Shown here in pieces: positions 20,612-30,864 of a DNA stretch of 64,000 nt. Below the pieces are notes generated by a model. It did not search any database. It worked only from the letters and a program-made list of their open reading frames with translations, and was not told the DNA's origin. The translations under genes were made by a program, and so were the position numbers. This DNA is from Rhipidocladum racemiflorum (taxonomy: Eukaryota; Streptophyta; Magnoliopsida; Poales; Poaceae), in NCBI GenBank assembly GCA_036346355.1, contig JAYEVF010000027.1, forward strand, positions 248,001-312,000. The letters run 5' to 3'. Position 1 is the stretch's first letter, and every line of letters starts with the position of its first letter.

Positions 20612-21155
20612 GCAGTACTTGTGGATGAGCGAACCGCATTAGACGCTCAAACTTATCATCACCGCCCCACACCTGAGTCCTGCCTATGCACCGTCGCCAA
20701 GTATGTCCCAAGAGGGCATAAAACTATCCGTCCAGTACTGGCAAGAAATAAACTTGGTAAAAAGACAAGTATACATACGATATCGATTCTACTTACAGAA
20801 GTGGTAGGCCATGGACTTCAATTTTCAGTTAAACTGTAAGCAAGAAGTAAACCCAAGAAAAACAAGTACCTGCTTTTGGTACGCAAGCTCAGGCATCAAT
20901 TGCCTTGCATCATTCCAGTAGACTTCTGTGAACACGAATGACAAATTGATCTCTGCCCTTCTCATCAGTAAGCCACTTTTGCAGATTTTCCTGCAATACA
21001 CAGATGCAATATCATGACATTAGGCAATGTTATATGACAAATCTAGTTATGCTAAAAATGACATTGCTGAAAAGAATCAGGCTTCTGGGGAGTAGAAAAG
21101 CAAAAGACTTACTCCAGGAGTGTATAGCTTTATCAGGAACTTTCATGTACACCCC
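20612..21155 (-). pseudogene. Fragment of an eIF3 subunit b-like gene, introns retained
   Basis: Three minus-strand exon-like blocks match the middle of plant eIF3b, a WD-propeller scaffold of the eIF3 translation initiation complex. (1) About 21155-21113 carries MKVPD and, after a shift, IKxYTPG, ending at GTAAGT. (2) 20990-20870 is bounded by CAG and GTACTT and reads ENLQKWLTDEKGRDQFVIR, then in shifted frames EVYWNDARQLMPELAYQKQ. (3) 20737 to about 20612 follows a CAG acceptor and reads YWTDSF, then PLGTYLATVHRQDS, WGGDDKFERLMRFAHPQV. Frameshifts break every block. Retained introns show it came from genomic DNA rather than a processed transcript. The rest of eIF3b (N-terminal RRM, C-terminus) is not seen. 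Identification is from recalled family motifs. Confidence 0.7.
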
Positions 21156-21309
21156 TCGGTTGCATTTCACTAACCCATTTCAAAGGAAATCAACAATCGA
21201 CGCCGTCGTAGTTCCCAGCCTGCGTAATTGTTTGCCGCCTAACTTGCAACTGACGCATTCCATCAAACACCTCTCAGACACGTGATTAGGGAGGTGGACA
21301 GGGGTACGA

Positions 21310-21500
21310 CGCGTACGTACTGCACAACTTGCAGACGATGGCGGCGGAGCCCCGTAGCATGATGTTGTCTTGAACTCCGTCATCGATGCCATCTCTCCTC
21401 CTCCTCGCGGATGGACTGGGTCTAGCGGAAGACGCGCGCAGAGGCATTGGCATCGACGTCGATGGCAGTGTCGGAGCGGAGGGCGCGGAGGATCACCTCT
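21310..21500 (-). other. Possible first exon of unknown minus-strand gene or gene fragment
   Basis: A GC-rich minus-strand block contains an ATG at 21395 (MASMTEFKTTSCYG) and, in another frame, DGIDDGVQDNIMLRG. It ends near 21325 at a strong splice-donor-like GTACGTACG. GC content and the donor suggest a real exon or captured exon, but I do not recognise the product and cannot choose the frame. It may belong with the eIF3b-like fragment downstream. Confidence 0.25.
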
Positions 21501-21635
21501 CAACGTGCCGCGCCACCGCGATCGCCGATCCATTTCTCACTTCCTCCCTTTCGAACACACCATGCGGCGCTGGTGGATGTCTCCTAACCCTATCGCTCCC
21601 GTAATGCCGCAATAGGGTCCGACGCCAGACACTAC

Positions 21636-21854
21636 TGTTAGGAAACTGATTCCGTATCCTATATGGACTCTTCCTTATCTCTAGCAGAACCGCTATATAT
21701 AGGAGGCAGGGGCTACCCCTTTGTACAGAGAAGCATACAGAATAATAAAGCAGATCCGTTCCTCCTCATATTGTGTCTCTCTTTCTCCCTGTCTATTCTC
21801 CATTTGAGATCTATTAGGCAACCCCGGACTATTCGATAGCGAGGTTGTCTAACA
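21636..21854 (+). repeat. 5' LTR of the gene-capturing Copia element
   Basis: TGTTAGGAAACTG...GTTGTCTAACA with the short terminal inverted repeat TGTTAG/CTAACA. A TATATATAGG box lies near 21693 and AATAAA near 21743, so U3, R and U5 are all compact. Confidence 0.95.
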
Positions 21855-21869
21855 CGTTATCAGCACGAA
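21855..21869 (+). other. Primer-binding site resembling a half tRNA-Ile
   Basis: CGTTATCAGCACGA follows the LTR directly. It is not complementary to a tRNA 3' CCA end. It is complementary to the anticodon stem-loop of plant tRNA-Ile(AAU), the only difference being the base opposite position 34, where inosine would pair with the C present here. The tRNA sequence is recalled, not searched. Confidence 0.6.
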
Positions 21870-21955
21870 GCTCTACCGGAGAAAGATTGAAAGGTGAGAA
21901 AAGACAAGAAGCGAAGGATAATCGAAGACGACTTCTGACGACGACGACACCGAAC

Positions 21956-23001
21956 ATGGGGCGCAATTTTGCGACGACACTTCTCCTGCTGGTTGGCGTG
22001 ACCTATCTGGTTTTCGTCGTGCGCGGCGGAGCAGATCAAGAGCACGGACACGAGGTGGACGTACCACCTTCCGCTGCCCAAGGGCGTCAGGGGCGCCGAA
22101 AGCCTTGCTTTCGACGGCAAGGATGGGCTCTACACCGGCGTCGACGACGGCCGTGTCCTCAAGTGGGGCGGCAGCGCCGTCGGCTGGAGCACCTTCGCAT
22201 ACAACGCCAACATCAGGAAAATCCCCATGTGCAGGGAGTCGGATTCCAGGGTGCCGCCGGAAGAGAAAGAGAGCATATGCGGGCGGCCGTTGGGCGTTCG
22301 GTTCCACAGGAAAACCGGCGAGCTCTACATCGCCGACGTGCCACTTGGGGCTCATGAAAGTAGGGCGGGACGGCGGCGAAACCCGTGTGCTAGCTACCGA
22401 GGCTGACGGCGTTCCCTTCCGCTTTCTCAACGGCCTCGCTGTCGATCAAGCTACCGGTGACGTATATTTCACCGATAGCAGCACTACCTACCCGAGGAGA
22501 TTTAACACGGAGATTATGTTGAACGCCGACGCGACCGGGAGGCTGCTCAAGTACGAAGCGCAGACGAGGCGCGTCACCGTGCTGAAGGCCGACCTGCCGT
22601 ACCCCAACGGCGTCGAGCTCGGCATGACAGACGCACCTCGTCGTGGCGCACACGCGTGCCAAGCCAGCGTTCGTGCATCGCTCAAGGGGCCCAAGGCCGG
22701 CCAGTACGAGCTCCTCGCGGACTTGCCGGGCTACCCGGACAACGTGAGGCGTGACGGCAAGGGAGGATACTGGGTCGCGCTCAACCGGGAGAAGATGCGG
22801 CCCGTCATGATGGTGCCGAACGCGACGCCGGCTGGCTTGGCTCCGGTCAAGCATCTGGTCGGCGTACGCCTCAACGCCGACGGCGTGGAGATCGAGGAGC
22901 TGACGGCCGCGGAGGGCGTGACGCTCAGCGAGGTGGCTGAGCGGAACGGCAAGCTGTGGTTGGGTTCCGTCGAGCTCGATTACATCGGCGTGTATGCTTG
23001 A
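21956..23001 (+). pseudogene. Captured strictosidine-synthase-like gene, intronless and frameshifted
   Basis: ATG at 21956 gives MGRNFATTLLLLVGVTYLVF, a signal-anchor-like N-terminus. The frame shifts near 22024 into RWTYHLPLPKGVRGAESLAF and then GLYTGVDDGRVLKW, VGWSTFAYN, PLGVRFHRKTGELYIADV. A second shift near 22345 leads to GLMKVGRDGGE, PFRFLNGLAVDQATGDVYFT, DATGRLLKYEAQT and LPYPNGVEL. A local scrambled stretch (22625-22690) is followed by LADLPGYPDNVRRDGKGGYW and the C-terminus ending at TGA 22999-23001. These are hallmarks of the Str_synth/SSL beta-propeller family (secretory pathway or vacuole; SSL proteins mostly lack true strictosidine synthase activity). No intron is visible in about 1 kb. 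High GC contrasts sharply with the AT-rich flanking element. Confidence 0.88.
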
Positions 23002-23655
23002 TATATATATATAGTCCTATTATCACAATTGCTATCGAGTTTTGGCGCATGCATGTATCAGACAGGAGATGATCAGATGACATGAAGCTCTATAAGATCG
23101 AAGCCCTAGACCAATCAGAATCTGGACTATCAACTGCGTTTCGAATACAAGGGTGCCGAGGCCGCACCCGCCTTGATGGCCGACGTGAACATGCGGGATT
23201 AAGCACTGAAAGCTTGCTGCTATCATGGCCACTCGTGCAGATGCCAGCGGCTACTATGTTTCCATTGACCCGGATGGAAGTCGAGACCTTTGGCCAACTT
23301 AGCCTTCGTGTGCTTGTGCTTAGAGCCTTGCATGCCACGGCATGGTAGCATGCACTAGCACATGATGTCCAAGCAGTGGAATTCTCTGGAAGCACTAGCC
23401 GTGTGAACGAATTGATCCACTTCACATCATCAAAACCAATAAGTACGAGTCTCTACCGCAAGAAGCGAAGGATCGTCGACGACAACGAACGACTACTACC
23501 GGCGATTGATCGTCCGATCCGATCTGCAATCAACTCGTCATCAATCCGGCATCCACTCGGATCGCCGAAAAAGTCCTACGCGACTCTATCCTACGCGATA
23601 GTCCACATCCGGCTTCAAGAACGTAAGTCGAAAAATCCTGCAGATTGTTTCGCTA
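23002..23655 (+). other. Region between captured gene and gag
   Basis: Begins with a (TA)n run after the captured stop codon and has no recognisable coding sequence. Near 23443-23510 it repeats part of the element's 5' leader (CTCTACCG...AAGAAGCGAAGGAT also occurs near 21870-21920), suggesting that the captured DNA sits between two copies of leader sequence. Confidence 0.5.
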
Positions 23656-23776
23656 GATGTTAGATCTAATCTACTATTAGATCTAATCTGCTGTTTAGAT
23701 CTGTTATTGTTTAGATCTACTGTTAGATCTAATCTGCTGTTTAGATCTGTTATTGTTTAGATCTGTTTAGATCTGC
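23656..23776 (+). repeat. AGATCT-rich tandem repeat
   Basis: Eight AGATCT palindromes in about 110 bp, arranged as a ~33-bp unit with TTAGATCTAATCTGCTG and TTAGATCTGTTATTG halves. Confidence 0.9.
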
Positions 23777-24436
23777 CTCAACACGTGAGAACAAGAGGAA
23801 GGCAATCCTATCATAGGCTTGCGAATCCATGCAAACTAGAAGTTTTGCATGCATGTACCCCCTCTATAATCTGGCTTTATTTTTTTTTCTTAGTATTATG
23901 ACATGTTGATATTTGCTGAAATTAAATTTTTCTGTTGAAAAGTAATTCTGAAAATTGCTTGGAAATTAGCAGAAATTATGAAAAATGCTAGAAAAATTCT
24001 ATTTTCTCATACAACAGTTTATGAGAACCTGTGTGGTTGGGATTTGATTTTGGTAATGAATAAACAGATATGAGACAATTGGTGTCTAGGAAAACACACA
24101 TGAGGCTTGGTTCTTTAATTGGCACCCGGAAACGGGAAGTGCTCCCTCCCTCATGTGAGCCCTAGGGGCAGGTTGACCTGGCCAAGAGTCAAATTGACAG
24201 AGATATTCATTACCTGTTTTCGTTCCCAGCCAACAAGAATTATATAAGTTGTAATTAGACTTATAACATGTTTAATTCATGTTGCAATTTATTTTCTGTT
24301 ATCAAGTGATGCTGGAAAATTGCTGTATAATTAACAGAAAATTGCCAAATACTAAGAAAAATTCGGAAATTTCTGAGAATTTATTTCCGCATTTATGAAT
24401 TTATGAATTGTGCAATTATTGTTTATTCTGAATATT

Positions 24437-24575
24437 TATGAATCTGTGTATATATGAATCTCGCACTTATGAATCTCGCATCTATGAATCTTGTATTTAT
24501 GAATCTTGAAATTATTGCTTTCTTTTAGTTTACTGGAAATTCATGAGAATTTAATTATGCAATTATGAATCTTGC
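24437..24575 (+). repeat. Degenerate TATGAATCT tandem repeat
   Basis: Short units of about 15-17 bp (TTATGAATCTTG, CTATGAATCTCG and similar) lie just before gag. The preceding 23777-24436 is AT-rich non-coding leader with no feature I can name. Confidence 0.7.
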
Positions 24576-24623
24576 AACCACTCCCTATTAGATTACACGA
24601 AGTAATCTAATGAAAAGAATCTT

Positions 24624-24997
24624 TTGAATATGCAAATACCTGGCATTATTCAATGTGAGTTTGAAGAACTGACCCCGAAAGGTCAGAACTATCTCACATG
24701 GGCATCAGGTTTGAAGATCATACTTGCGAGCAAGAAGCTCCAAGCTGCCACCGGCTTAGGGTCCTCGAAGGACACGCAAACTATTGCCGAGCAAAACGAT
24801 CAAATTTTGTACTCCCCAGGTATCACTTTTCAGCCACTATGAATAATGAATACATGGCTGAGGTGAGTACACTGCGTTCACGACGATTCTTGAAGCGATT
24901 CGAGAAACTCAAGCCCACCATCTTGCTCCAAGCACAGCAAGATTGGGTTCGCCTGAAGTTTGCAGGCTATAGAACAGTGGTTGTTAATGAATTTTGA
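24624..24997 (+). pseudogene. Copia gag remnant
   Basis: ITCx-like start of a Copia gag: CEFEELTPKGQNYLTWASGL followed by LASKKLQAATG. After a frame change near 24800 come SAT(M)NNEYMAE and the motif RFEKLKPTILLQAQQDWVRL. Only about 120 residues remain. The zinc knuckle is absent, so most of the C-terminal half has been lost. Confidence 0.75.
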
Positions 24998-25163
24998 GTA
25001 ATGAATTGTAAGCTCTCGAAGAGCATACATTTTCTTTTCTCATGAATCGAATTGCAATTTATTCTTTATTCCAGTATTCTTTATTTGTAAGCAATATTTG
25101 AATCACTTTGCCACTATATGATTAGAATTATTTTCTTTTCATCTAGAAATCGTGTAGCGCCCA

Positions 25164-25433
25164 ATGGAGGAAATATGCATTGTTGATAGTGGCACAACAA
25201 ATACCATCTTAAGAGAGTCGAAATACTTCCAGACGATCACGAAGAACGCTGGAAGGATTACGACTATCGCAGGAAGCGATACGCATATAATAGGCTCAGG
25301 AAGAGCCACAATTATATTGCCAATGGGTACAACTTTGGTAATTGAAGAAGCCCTCTTGTACCCTGAATCAACCCGCACTCTCTTAAAGTTTCAAGGATAT
25401 CCGCGCCAATGGGTTTCACGTAGAAACCAATGA
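25164..25433 (+). pseudogene. Copia protease remnant
   Basis: VDSGTTNTILRES carries the catalytic Asp-Ser-Gly triad of a pepsin-like retroviral-type protease. IVIEEALLYPESTRTLL-like sequence is the conserved downstream part. The frame ends at a TGA near 25431 and no join to gag is open. It would normally cleave the gag-pol polyprotein. Confidence 0.8.
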
Positions 25434-25484
25434 AGAAAATGGCAAATAGCATTTGTGCATTATGAAGCACGCGGAGTATGAAAA

Positions 25485-26650
25485 ATGGTATTAGAAAAAT
25501 ATCCCTCGTATGAATCTGGGCTATACTACACGAAAATCAATGCACACGCAGTGTATACTTCTTTGAAGACTGTCTTTAGAAGCTCTGAATTATTTGCTTT
25601 ATGGCATTGTAGATTAGGTCATCCTGGTCTGAGATTGATGAAAAATATAGTTAACAACTCACAAGGTCATGGCATTAATGTTAAGAATTTCCCGAATCAT
25701 GAAGATTTTGTGTGCCATGCATGTGCCACCGGGAAATTAATAACTAGATCCTCTGTTATGAAAGTGCAACATGAAATCCTGCATTCTGGAACGCATTCGA
25801 GGGATATTTGCGGTCCGATTCAGCCCTTGTCAGGGCCGTTTCGATACTTTATGGTGCTCATTGATGCTTCCTCGAAATGGTCGCATACATGTTTGCTGTC
25901 AACAAGGAATCATGCATTCGCAAAACTGATCTCGCAGATCATCGAGAATTAAGAATGCTTTTCACGATCATCGCGTGAAGTCCATTCGAATGGACAATGC
26001 CGTGAATTCACTTCCAAGGCATTTGATGATTATTGCACAAAGCAACGGGAATAAGCTGTTGAGCACTCTGCATCGCACGCCGTCCATACGCAAAATGGGC
26101 TAGTGAAGCACTAATAAAGAGGATTAAGTTCATTGCCGGACCGCTCTTGCAGAGTTGTAACTTGCCCAACACTTGTTGGGGACACGCAGTCTCGCACGCA
26201 GCAGCACTCATCAATTATAGACCGTCGGCCTACAACATCCATTCCACTATGCAACTAGTGCAATGGGTCATCCTGAAGATTTGAATGAATGGTATATGTA
26301 CCTATACCACCCCCACAGCGAACTGCAATGGGCCCTCTCCGCAAGTCTGGGATATACGTTGGTTATGAGAATGCATCCATAATCGTATTTGGAACCCACG
26401 ATCGAGATTTGCATACAGCCCAATTCACGATTGCATTTTTTTGACGAGGATCGCTTTCCCGTCATTAGGGGGAGGAAATGAACCATTGGATGAAAAATGC
26501 CGGAAAATCATATGGCATTCCATTGGGATCCCCGTGCATGACCCTCGCACTAATGAAGCAAATCATGAAGTCAAGAAGACAATCGATTTGCAGAATTTAG
26601 CAAATGAACTGCCTGATCATTTTTGTGATCTGAAGAGCGTAGGTTAAGTC
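25485..26650 (+). pseudogene. Copia integrase remnant
   Basis: The open part (25485-25952) has the gag-pre-integrase HCRLGHPGLRLMKNI and CHACATGK (His-Cys zinc region), then DICGPIQPLSGPFRYFMVLI and SKWSHTCLLSTRNHAFA of the catalytic core. From 25953 frame breaks follow; RMDNA (second catalytic Asp region) is recognisable near 25990, and the C-terminal YVGYENASIIVF near 26350. An active integrase would insert the cDNA; this one cannot. Confidence 0.8.
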
Positions 26651-26941
26651 GCATATACCAGCAAGAAATGCACCAGAGAGGGTGGAAATACCAAAGAAAG
26701 CAGAAGGTATCCCTCATCCTGTTCAGAGGCCTCAAAGAAAAAGAACAGGAAATCTGGCTTCTCAAACCCAAAGTACCGGAGGCGTCTGGGAAAAATGGGC
26801 AAGAGGACTTACCATAGCCAATCACAAAAATGCCCCAAAGCAAGAAGGGGAGCCAGTTGAGACCTGGCACTTTGGAAAGAAAGCTTGTGGAAAAGGCAAT
26901 TCCATATTTGAATCTTCCATTGGAAGAAGCTTGGAAATAAT

Positions 26942-28000
26942 GTGTGCGCACACATTGGCGGAGAAAAACTAAAGGAACTTGCTCCTGGAATGGGAAATAG
27001 CAATGAAGAGCAAGTAGAAGTGCATGAAGCACACCATGACGAAATGGCCATAAATTTTGTAATAATAGGAGAATCTATGAAAAAAGCAACAACCATTGCA
27101 AGGTTTGTTGTTCAAGGTTTTACTCAACGTCCTGGGGTTGATTATGAAGAAACCTATTCTCCGGTCATGGGTGGAATTACCTTTAGATACTTGATCTCAA
27201 TGGCAGTCAACTTGAAGTTGAAAATGAAGCTAATGGATGTTGTCACAGCATACTTGTATGGAAACTTGGATTCAGAGATATACATGAAAGTACCGGAAGG
27301 TATCCCTATCCCGAACCAAGACAGAGCAAACAGAAACCTATACAGTGTGAAATTGGAGAAATCACTGTATGGGCTAAAACAGTCAGGAAGAATGTGGTAC
27401 AATCGTTTGAGTGACTTTCTCTGCAAGAAAGGCTACACGAACAGCGAAGATTGTCCATGTGTATTTATACAACGATCCACGAATGGATTTTGTATAATCT
27501 CCGTCTATGTAGATGACTTGAACATCATTGGGACGGATGAGGAAATTGAAGAAGCATGCACATACTTGAAATCTGAGTTTGATATGAAAGACTTGGGTAA
27601 AACCAAGTTCTGTTTAGGCTTGCAGCTTGAACATGTCCAAGGCGGAATCTTGGTACACCAAGCATCCTACACGCAGAAAGTGTTGGAAAGATTTGGCTTT
27701 GAAAAGGCATACCCCGCAAAGACCCCAATGGTCGGAAGGTCACTCCAAGCAGACCTAGACCCATACAGGCCTAAAGAAGAGGGGGAGGAAGTCCTGGGAG
27801 CGGAATTCCCATACTTGAGTGCAATTGGAGCGCTCATGTACCTTGCGAATAGCACTAGGCCGGACATTGCGTTAAATCGTGAATTTGCTAGCGTGATCAA
27901 GATGAGAACCCACCAAAAGGCATTGGAAAGGGGTGAAGGACATCTTCCGTTACCTTCAAGGAAGCAAAGACCTTGGCTTGTTTTACAGAAGAAACAATGA
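26942..28000 (+). pseudogene. Copia reverse transcriptase, mostly open
   Basis: A 352-codon open frame contains ARFVVQGFTQRPGVDYEETY and SPV, the conserved entry into the Copia RT. LEKSLYGLKQSGRMWYNRLS follows, then the catalytic YVDDLNIIG (about 27506-27530). The fingers and palm are intact to about 27900; a frameshift near 27930-27990 moves RNase H into another frame. The stretch 26651-26941 preceding it is a degenerate linker. Confidence 0.88.
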
Positions 28001-28538
28001 ATTAAATTTGGTTGGCTATGCCGATGCTGGGTACCTATCAGACCCACATACTGGTAAGTCACAAACTGGGTATGTTTTCCTTTGCGGTGGAACAGCAATT
28101 TCTTGGAAGTCGTCTAAGCAGACTCTTGTCTCGACGTCGACTAACCACTCAGAAATCATTGCATTGTATGAAGCCTCTCGGGAATGTGCATGGCTTCGAA
28201 GAATGGTTCACCACATCCAGAAGTCATGTGGTTTGAACATGGAACAAACCCCCACTATTATCTATGAAGATAATGCAGCTTGTGTTGCTCAAGTGCAAAT
28301 GGGATATGTGAAAAGCAATCTTACGAAGCATATCAACCCCAAGTTCTTTTATGCCCATGAAATGCATAAGATGAACGAGATAAAGATACTGCATACTAAG
28401 TCGTGTGAAAATCTCGCAGATTTATTCACTAAGTCACTCCCGGCATCTTCCTTTGAAAGATGTATTAGAGGAATCGGGATGATGAGGCTTAGAGAAGTGC
28501 AGATTTCAGGGGGAGATTTTTCACATACTCCTACATAA
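27933..28538 (+). pseudogene. Copia RNase H
   Basis: RYLQGSKDLGLFYRR, VGYADAGYLSDPHTGKSQTG, LVSTSTNHSEIIALYEASRE and IIYEDNAACVAQ give the catalytic Asp and Glu positions. It ends with LADLFTKSLPASSFERC and a stop at 28538. The domain is complete but shifted relative to the reverse transcriptase frame, so the polyprotein cannot be made as one chain. Confidence 0.88.
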
Positions 28539-28786
28539 ATCTCAAACATGAAGTTTGAGTACCCAACGTAAATCTTGAAGATTAACATTGAAGTTTGGGT
28601 GGATTGTACTCTTTTCCTTAAGTAAGTTTTTCATTGAAGTTTTCTTACATAAGGTTTTTGATGAGGCAATCCGTGCAACACAGCAAGCGTGTGCTATGTA
28701 CTCTTTCTCCAATTATTTTTCCCACTGGGTTTTTATGGAGTTTTAATGAGGCATATGCATCTCGCGGTGAAGAGTCCAAGGGGGAG

Positions 28787-29005
28787 TGTTAGGAAACTGA
28801 TTCCGTATCCTATATGGACTCTTCCTTATCTCTAGCAGAACCGCTATATATAGGAGGCAGGGGCTACCCCTTTGTACAGAGAAGCATACAGAATAATAAA
28901 GCAGATCCGTTCCTCCTCATATTGTGTCTCTCTTTCTCCCTGTCTATTCTCCATTTGAGATCTATTAGGCAACCCCGGACTATTCGATAGCGAGGTTGTC
29001 TAACA
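28787..29005 (+). repeat. 3' LTR of the gene-capturing Copia element
   Basis: Preceded by CCAAGGGGGAG (purine tract). No difference from the 5' LTR was found on reading both. Confidence 0.95.
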
Positions 29006-29010
29006 ACTAC

Positions 29011-29937
29011 CTCCTAGTGCTACAACCCGCGTTAAAAAAAGGAAAGAGATAATTACACTACTATCCCTTATACGAGTTCTACTATCATTATTATCTATGA
29101 AATATAATTAAATCCTAACTAATCTGATCCATTTGATCAAACAGAATGAACGACTAATATTCAATATTGTGTGCCGTAAAAGAGCTCTTAACCCAATCGG
29201 TTGCATGTGAGAGGGCTGAGATACGTTTGCTGGTTTTTTATGCTTATTTTATCGTTATTTCCGCTGTAAACTTTATGCCATGTGAACCATTTGGCCGGCC
29301 GGCCCATACATTGCAACTTGATCACGGATAAGTTAATCTTGGTTGTTTATCTATATCGCATTACTCATTTTTAATTTATCGTGTACGGATATGATATAAA
29401 TATTGTTGCTGATCACCAATCATGAGGCTAGCACCAAAAAAACACAGGTGGGTTTGGAATTTGATACGATCTCTCTCCAATGCACAAAGTGCCCACGACA
29501 TCGGCTATATGACAGATCTATATTAAAAATATCGGATGAGTCACGTTCTTTCTCGTTTAATCTTCTTGCATGTTTCGTCGTTTCTTTCAGGCCAACTGTT
29601 CCTCATCGCATCTTGCACATACGTATACATTATTGTGGCGACAGCCTGTGCTTATTTAGCGCTAATATTTGTCCTTGCAGTTCAAACGATTCCCTCGTGC
29701 GTGCACCTTCCTTCCTGATGCCCTTCACGGCATGACCTCCTCCCGATTGGGCGAGTCTACTCTGAAGTGGTCGCTGCCTGCACCGACGGCCGATCTGCTC
29801 CGAAACCATCCATGAATTTAGTTTCGGACAGACAAGCGTAGTATTCGTAATCACCTTCTGCTTCGCACATTCCTCTATGGAAAGAGGAGCTAATTTGCAA
29901 GAGTGAGTACACAACCGTACTCGCAAGCCTTGAAAAC
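29011..29937 (+). other. Low-copy spacer, nothing recognised
   Basis: A 110-codon open frame (29403-29735) and smaller ones exist but have no recognisable domain. GGCCGGCCGGCC near 29292 is the only notable short palindrome. Confidence 0.4.
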
Positions 29938-29956
29938 TTAGGCCATGTTTGGATGG

Positions 29957-30578
29957 TGTTCGCGCTAAAAACGTGAAGCAGGGTTCTCAGCCTCGAACAC
30001 ACAAGACAAACGCCGGGTTTGCAGAGCGTGCCAGTCAATTTGACCTGAAATTGACAAGGTGGAGTTTGTAATTTGATCAAAGCCGATAAACAAGGATCTA
30101 TCGGCTTTTCGCTAGTCGGCAAGAACCGATTAGGAGATAACTAGATCAACTGGTTACAATTGATCCGGATACAAGGTAAAATCGGCTTCGGGAAGGCGAT
30201 GCGCAACAAAACGAAGCAGACCAAACCTGGATGAAATCGGCAAAAATCAACAATCGGCGATGCGCAACTATGTTGATTCCGTCGACTTGCAAAGAGATCT
30301 ATGAAGCTAAAACAATGCAAAAGAAAAGCTTGTAAAAAGTAGATGTGTGTGTTGGATTCATTGTGTTTCGCTTGACGTTTACCCCCTTTTATAACACGCC
30401 TGGCTGATCCGAGTTGTACATGGATACGGTCCGTTTATCCGTATCGGCCTCTAATCGGATTTCCTTTCCTTTTTAGAAACGGATTCCTTTTTCGATTCGT
30501 TTACCGATTTCTTTCCATACGAATACTCCCTTTCCGTTTCAGACCGATTTAATACATGCCGAATTTTTGGTGCAAACA
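29957..30578 (-). repeat. 3' LTR of the Tat Gypsy element
   Basis: TGTTCGCGCTAAAA...TTGGTGCAAACA in window orientation. A CCTTTTATAACACG TATA-like segment lies near 30386-30399. It contains seven TCGGC/GCCGA occurrences. Confidence 0.93.
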
Positions 30579-30758
30579 TATGCCCCCCTGTTTTCGGAAG
30601 ATAATTTGTTATCTTTCAAAAACAATATATCGGCTTTTCATTCGTATCGGCTTTACAGAAGAATCTTTTTTGGGAACCACCAAGTAACCGCACCGTAAAA
30701 ATCTCGGTGCGTTTTTAATGCTCAACTGCTCCCGCCTGCTCGCCTTCTTTCATCGTGG

Positions 30759-30766
30759 TATAAATA
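30759..30766 (+). promoter_or_regulatory. TATA box of the antisense PMD gene
   Basis: TATAAATA followed by TGGGGGTCCCCCC (a GGGG/CCCC palindrome), 106 bases before the ATG at 30865. This makes 30865, rather than the upstream in-frame ATG at 30718, the likely start. The upstream sequence includes several TCGGCTTT motifs. Confidence 0.7.
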
Positions 30767-30864
30767 TGGGGGTCCCCCCACGGTCATTTTCACGCTTTCA
30801 AGCTCTCGAATCACGCACCATCGGCTCTCGTCATCTTTCTCTTGCTTTCTCAAAATCGGCTGAA

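Larger units (their letters stand above)
21636..29005 (+). mobile_element. Copia LTR retrotransposon with captured host gene (TSD ACTAC)
   Basis: 219-bp LTRs at 21636-21854 and 28787-29005 look identical base for base. Flanking duplication is ACTAC (21631-21635 and 29006-29010). A primer site starts at 21855 and a purine tract AAGGGGGAG ends at 28786. Order: 5' LTR, captured strictosidine-synthase-like pseudogene, gag, protease, integrase, reverse transcriptase, RNase H, 3' LTR, the usual Copia order. Gag-pol is broken many times although the LTRs are undiverged, so this copy probably moved recently using proteins from another element. Confidence 0.95.

Noticed and set aside
21626..21640. Second CACTA terminus (ACACTACTG)
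   Set aside because: No matching inverted terminus or subterminal repeats; ACTAC is the Copia TSD.
30718..30864. Upstream ATG at 30718 as start of the PMD protein
   Set aside because: A TATA box at 30759 lies downstream of it, so the transcript probably begins after this ATG.
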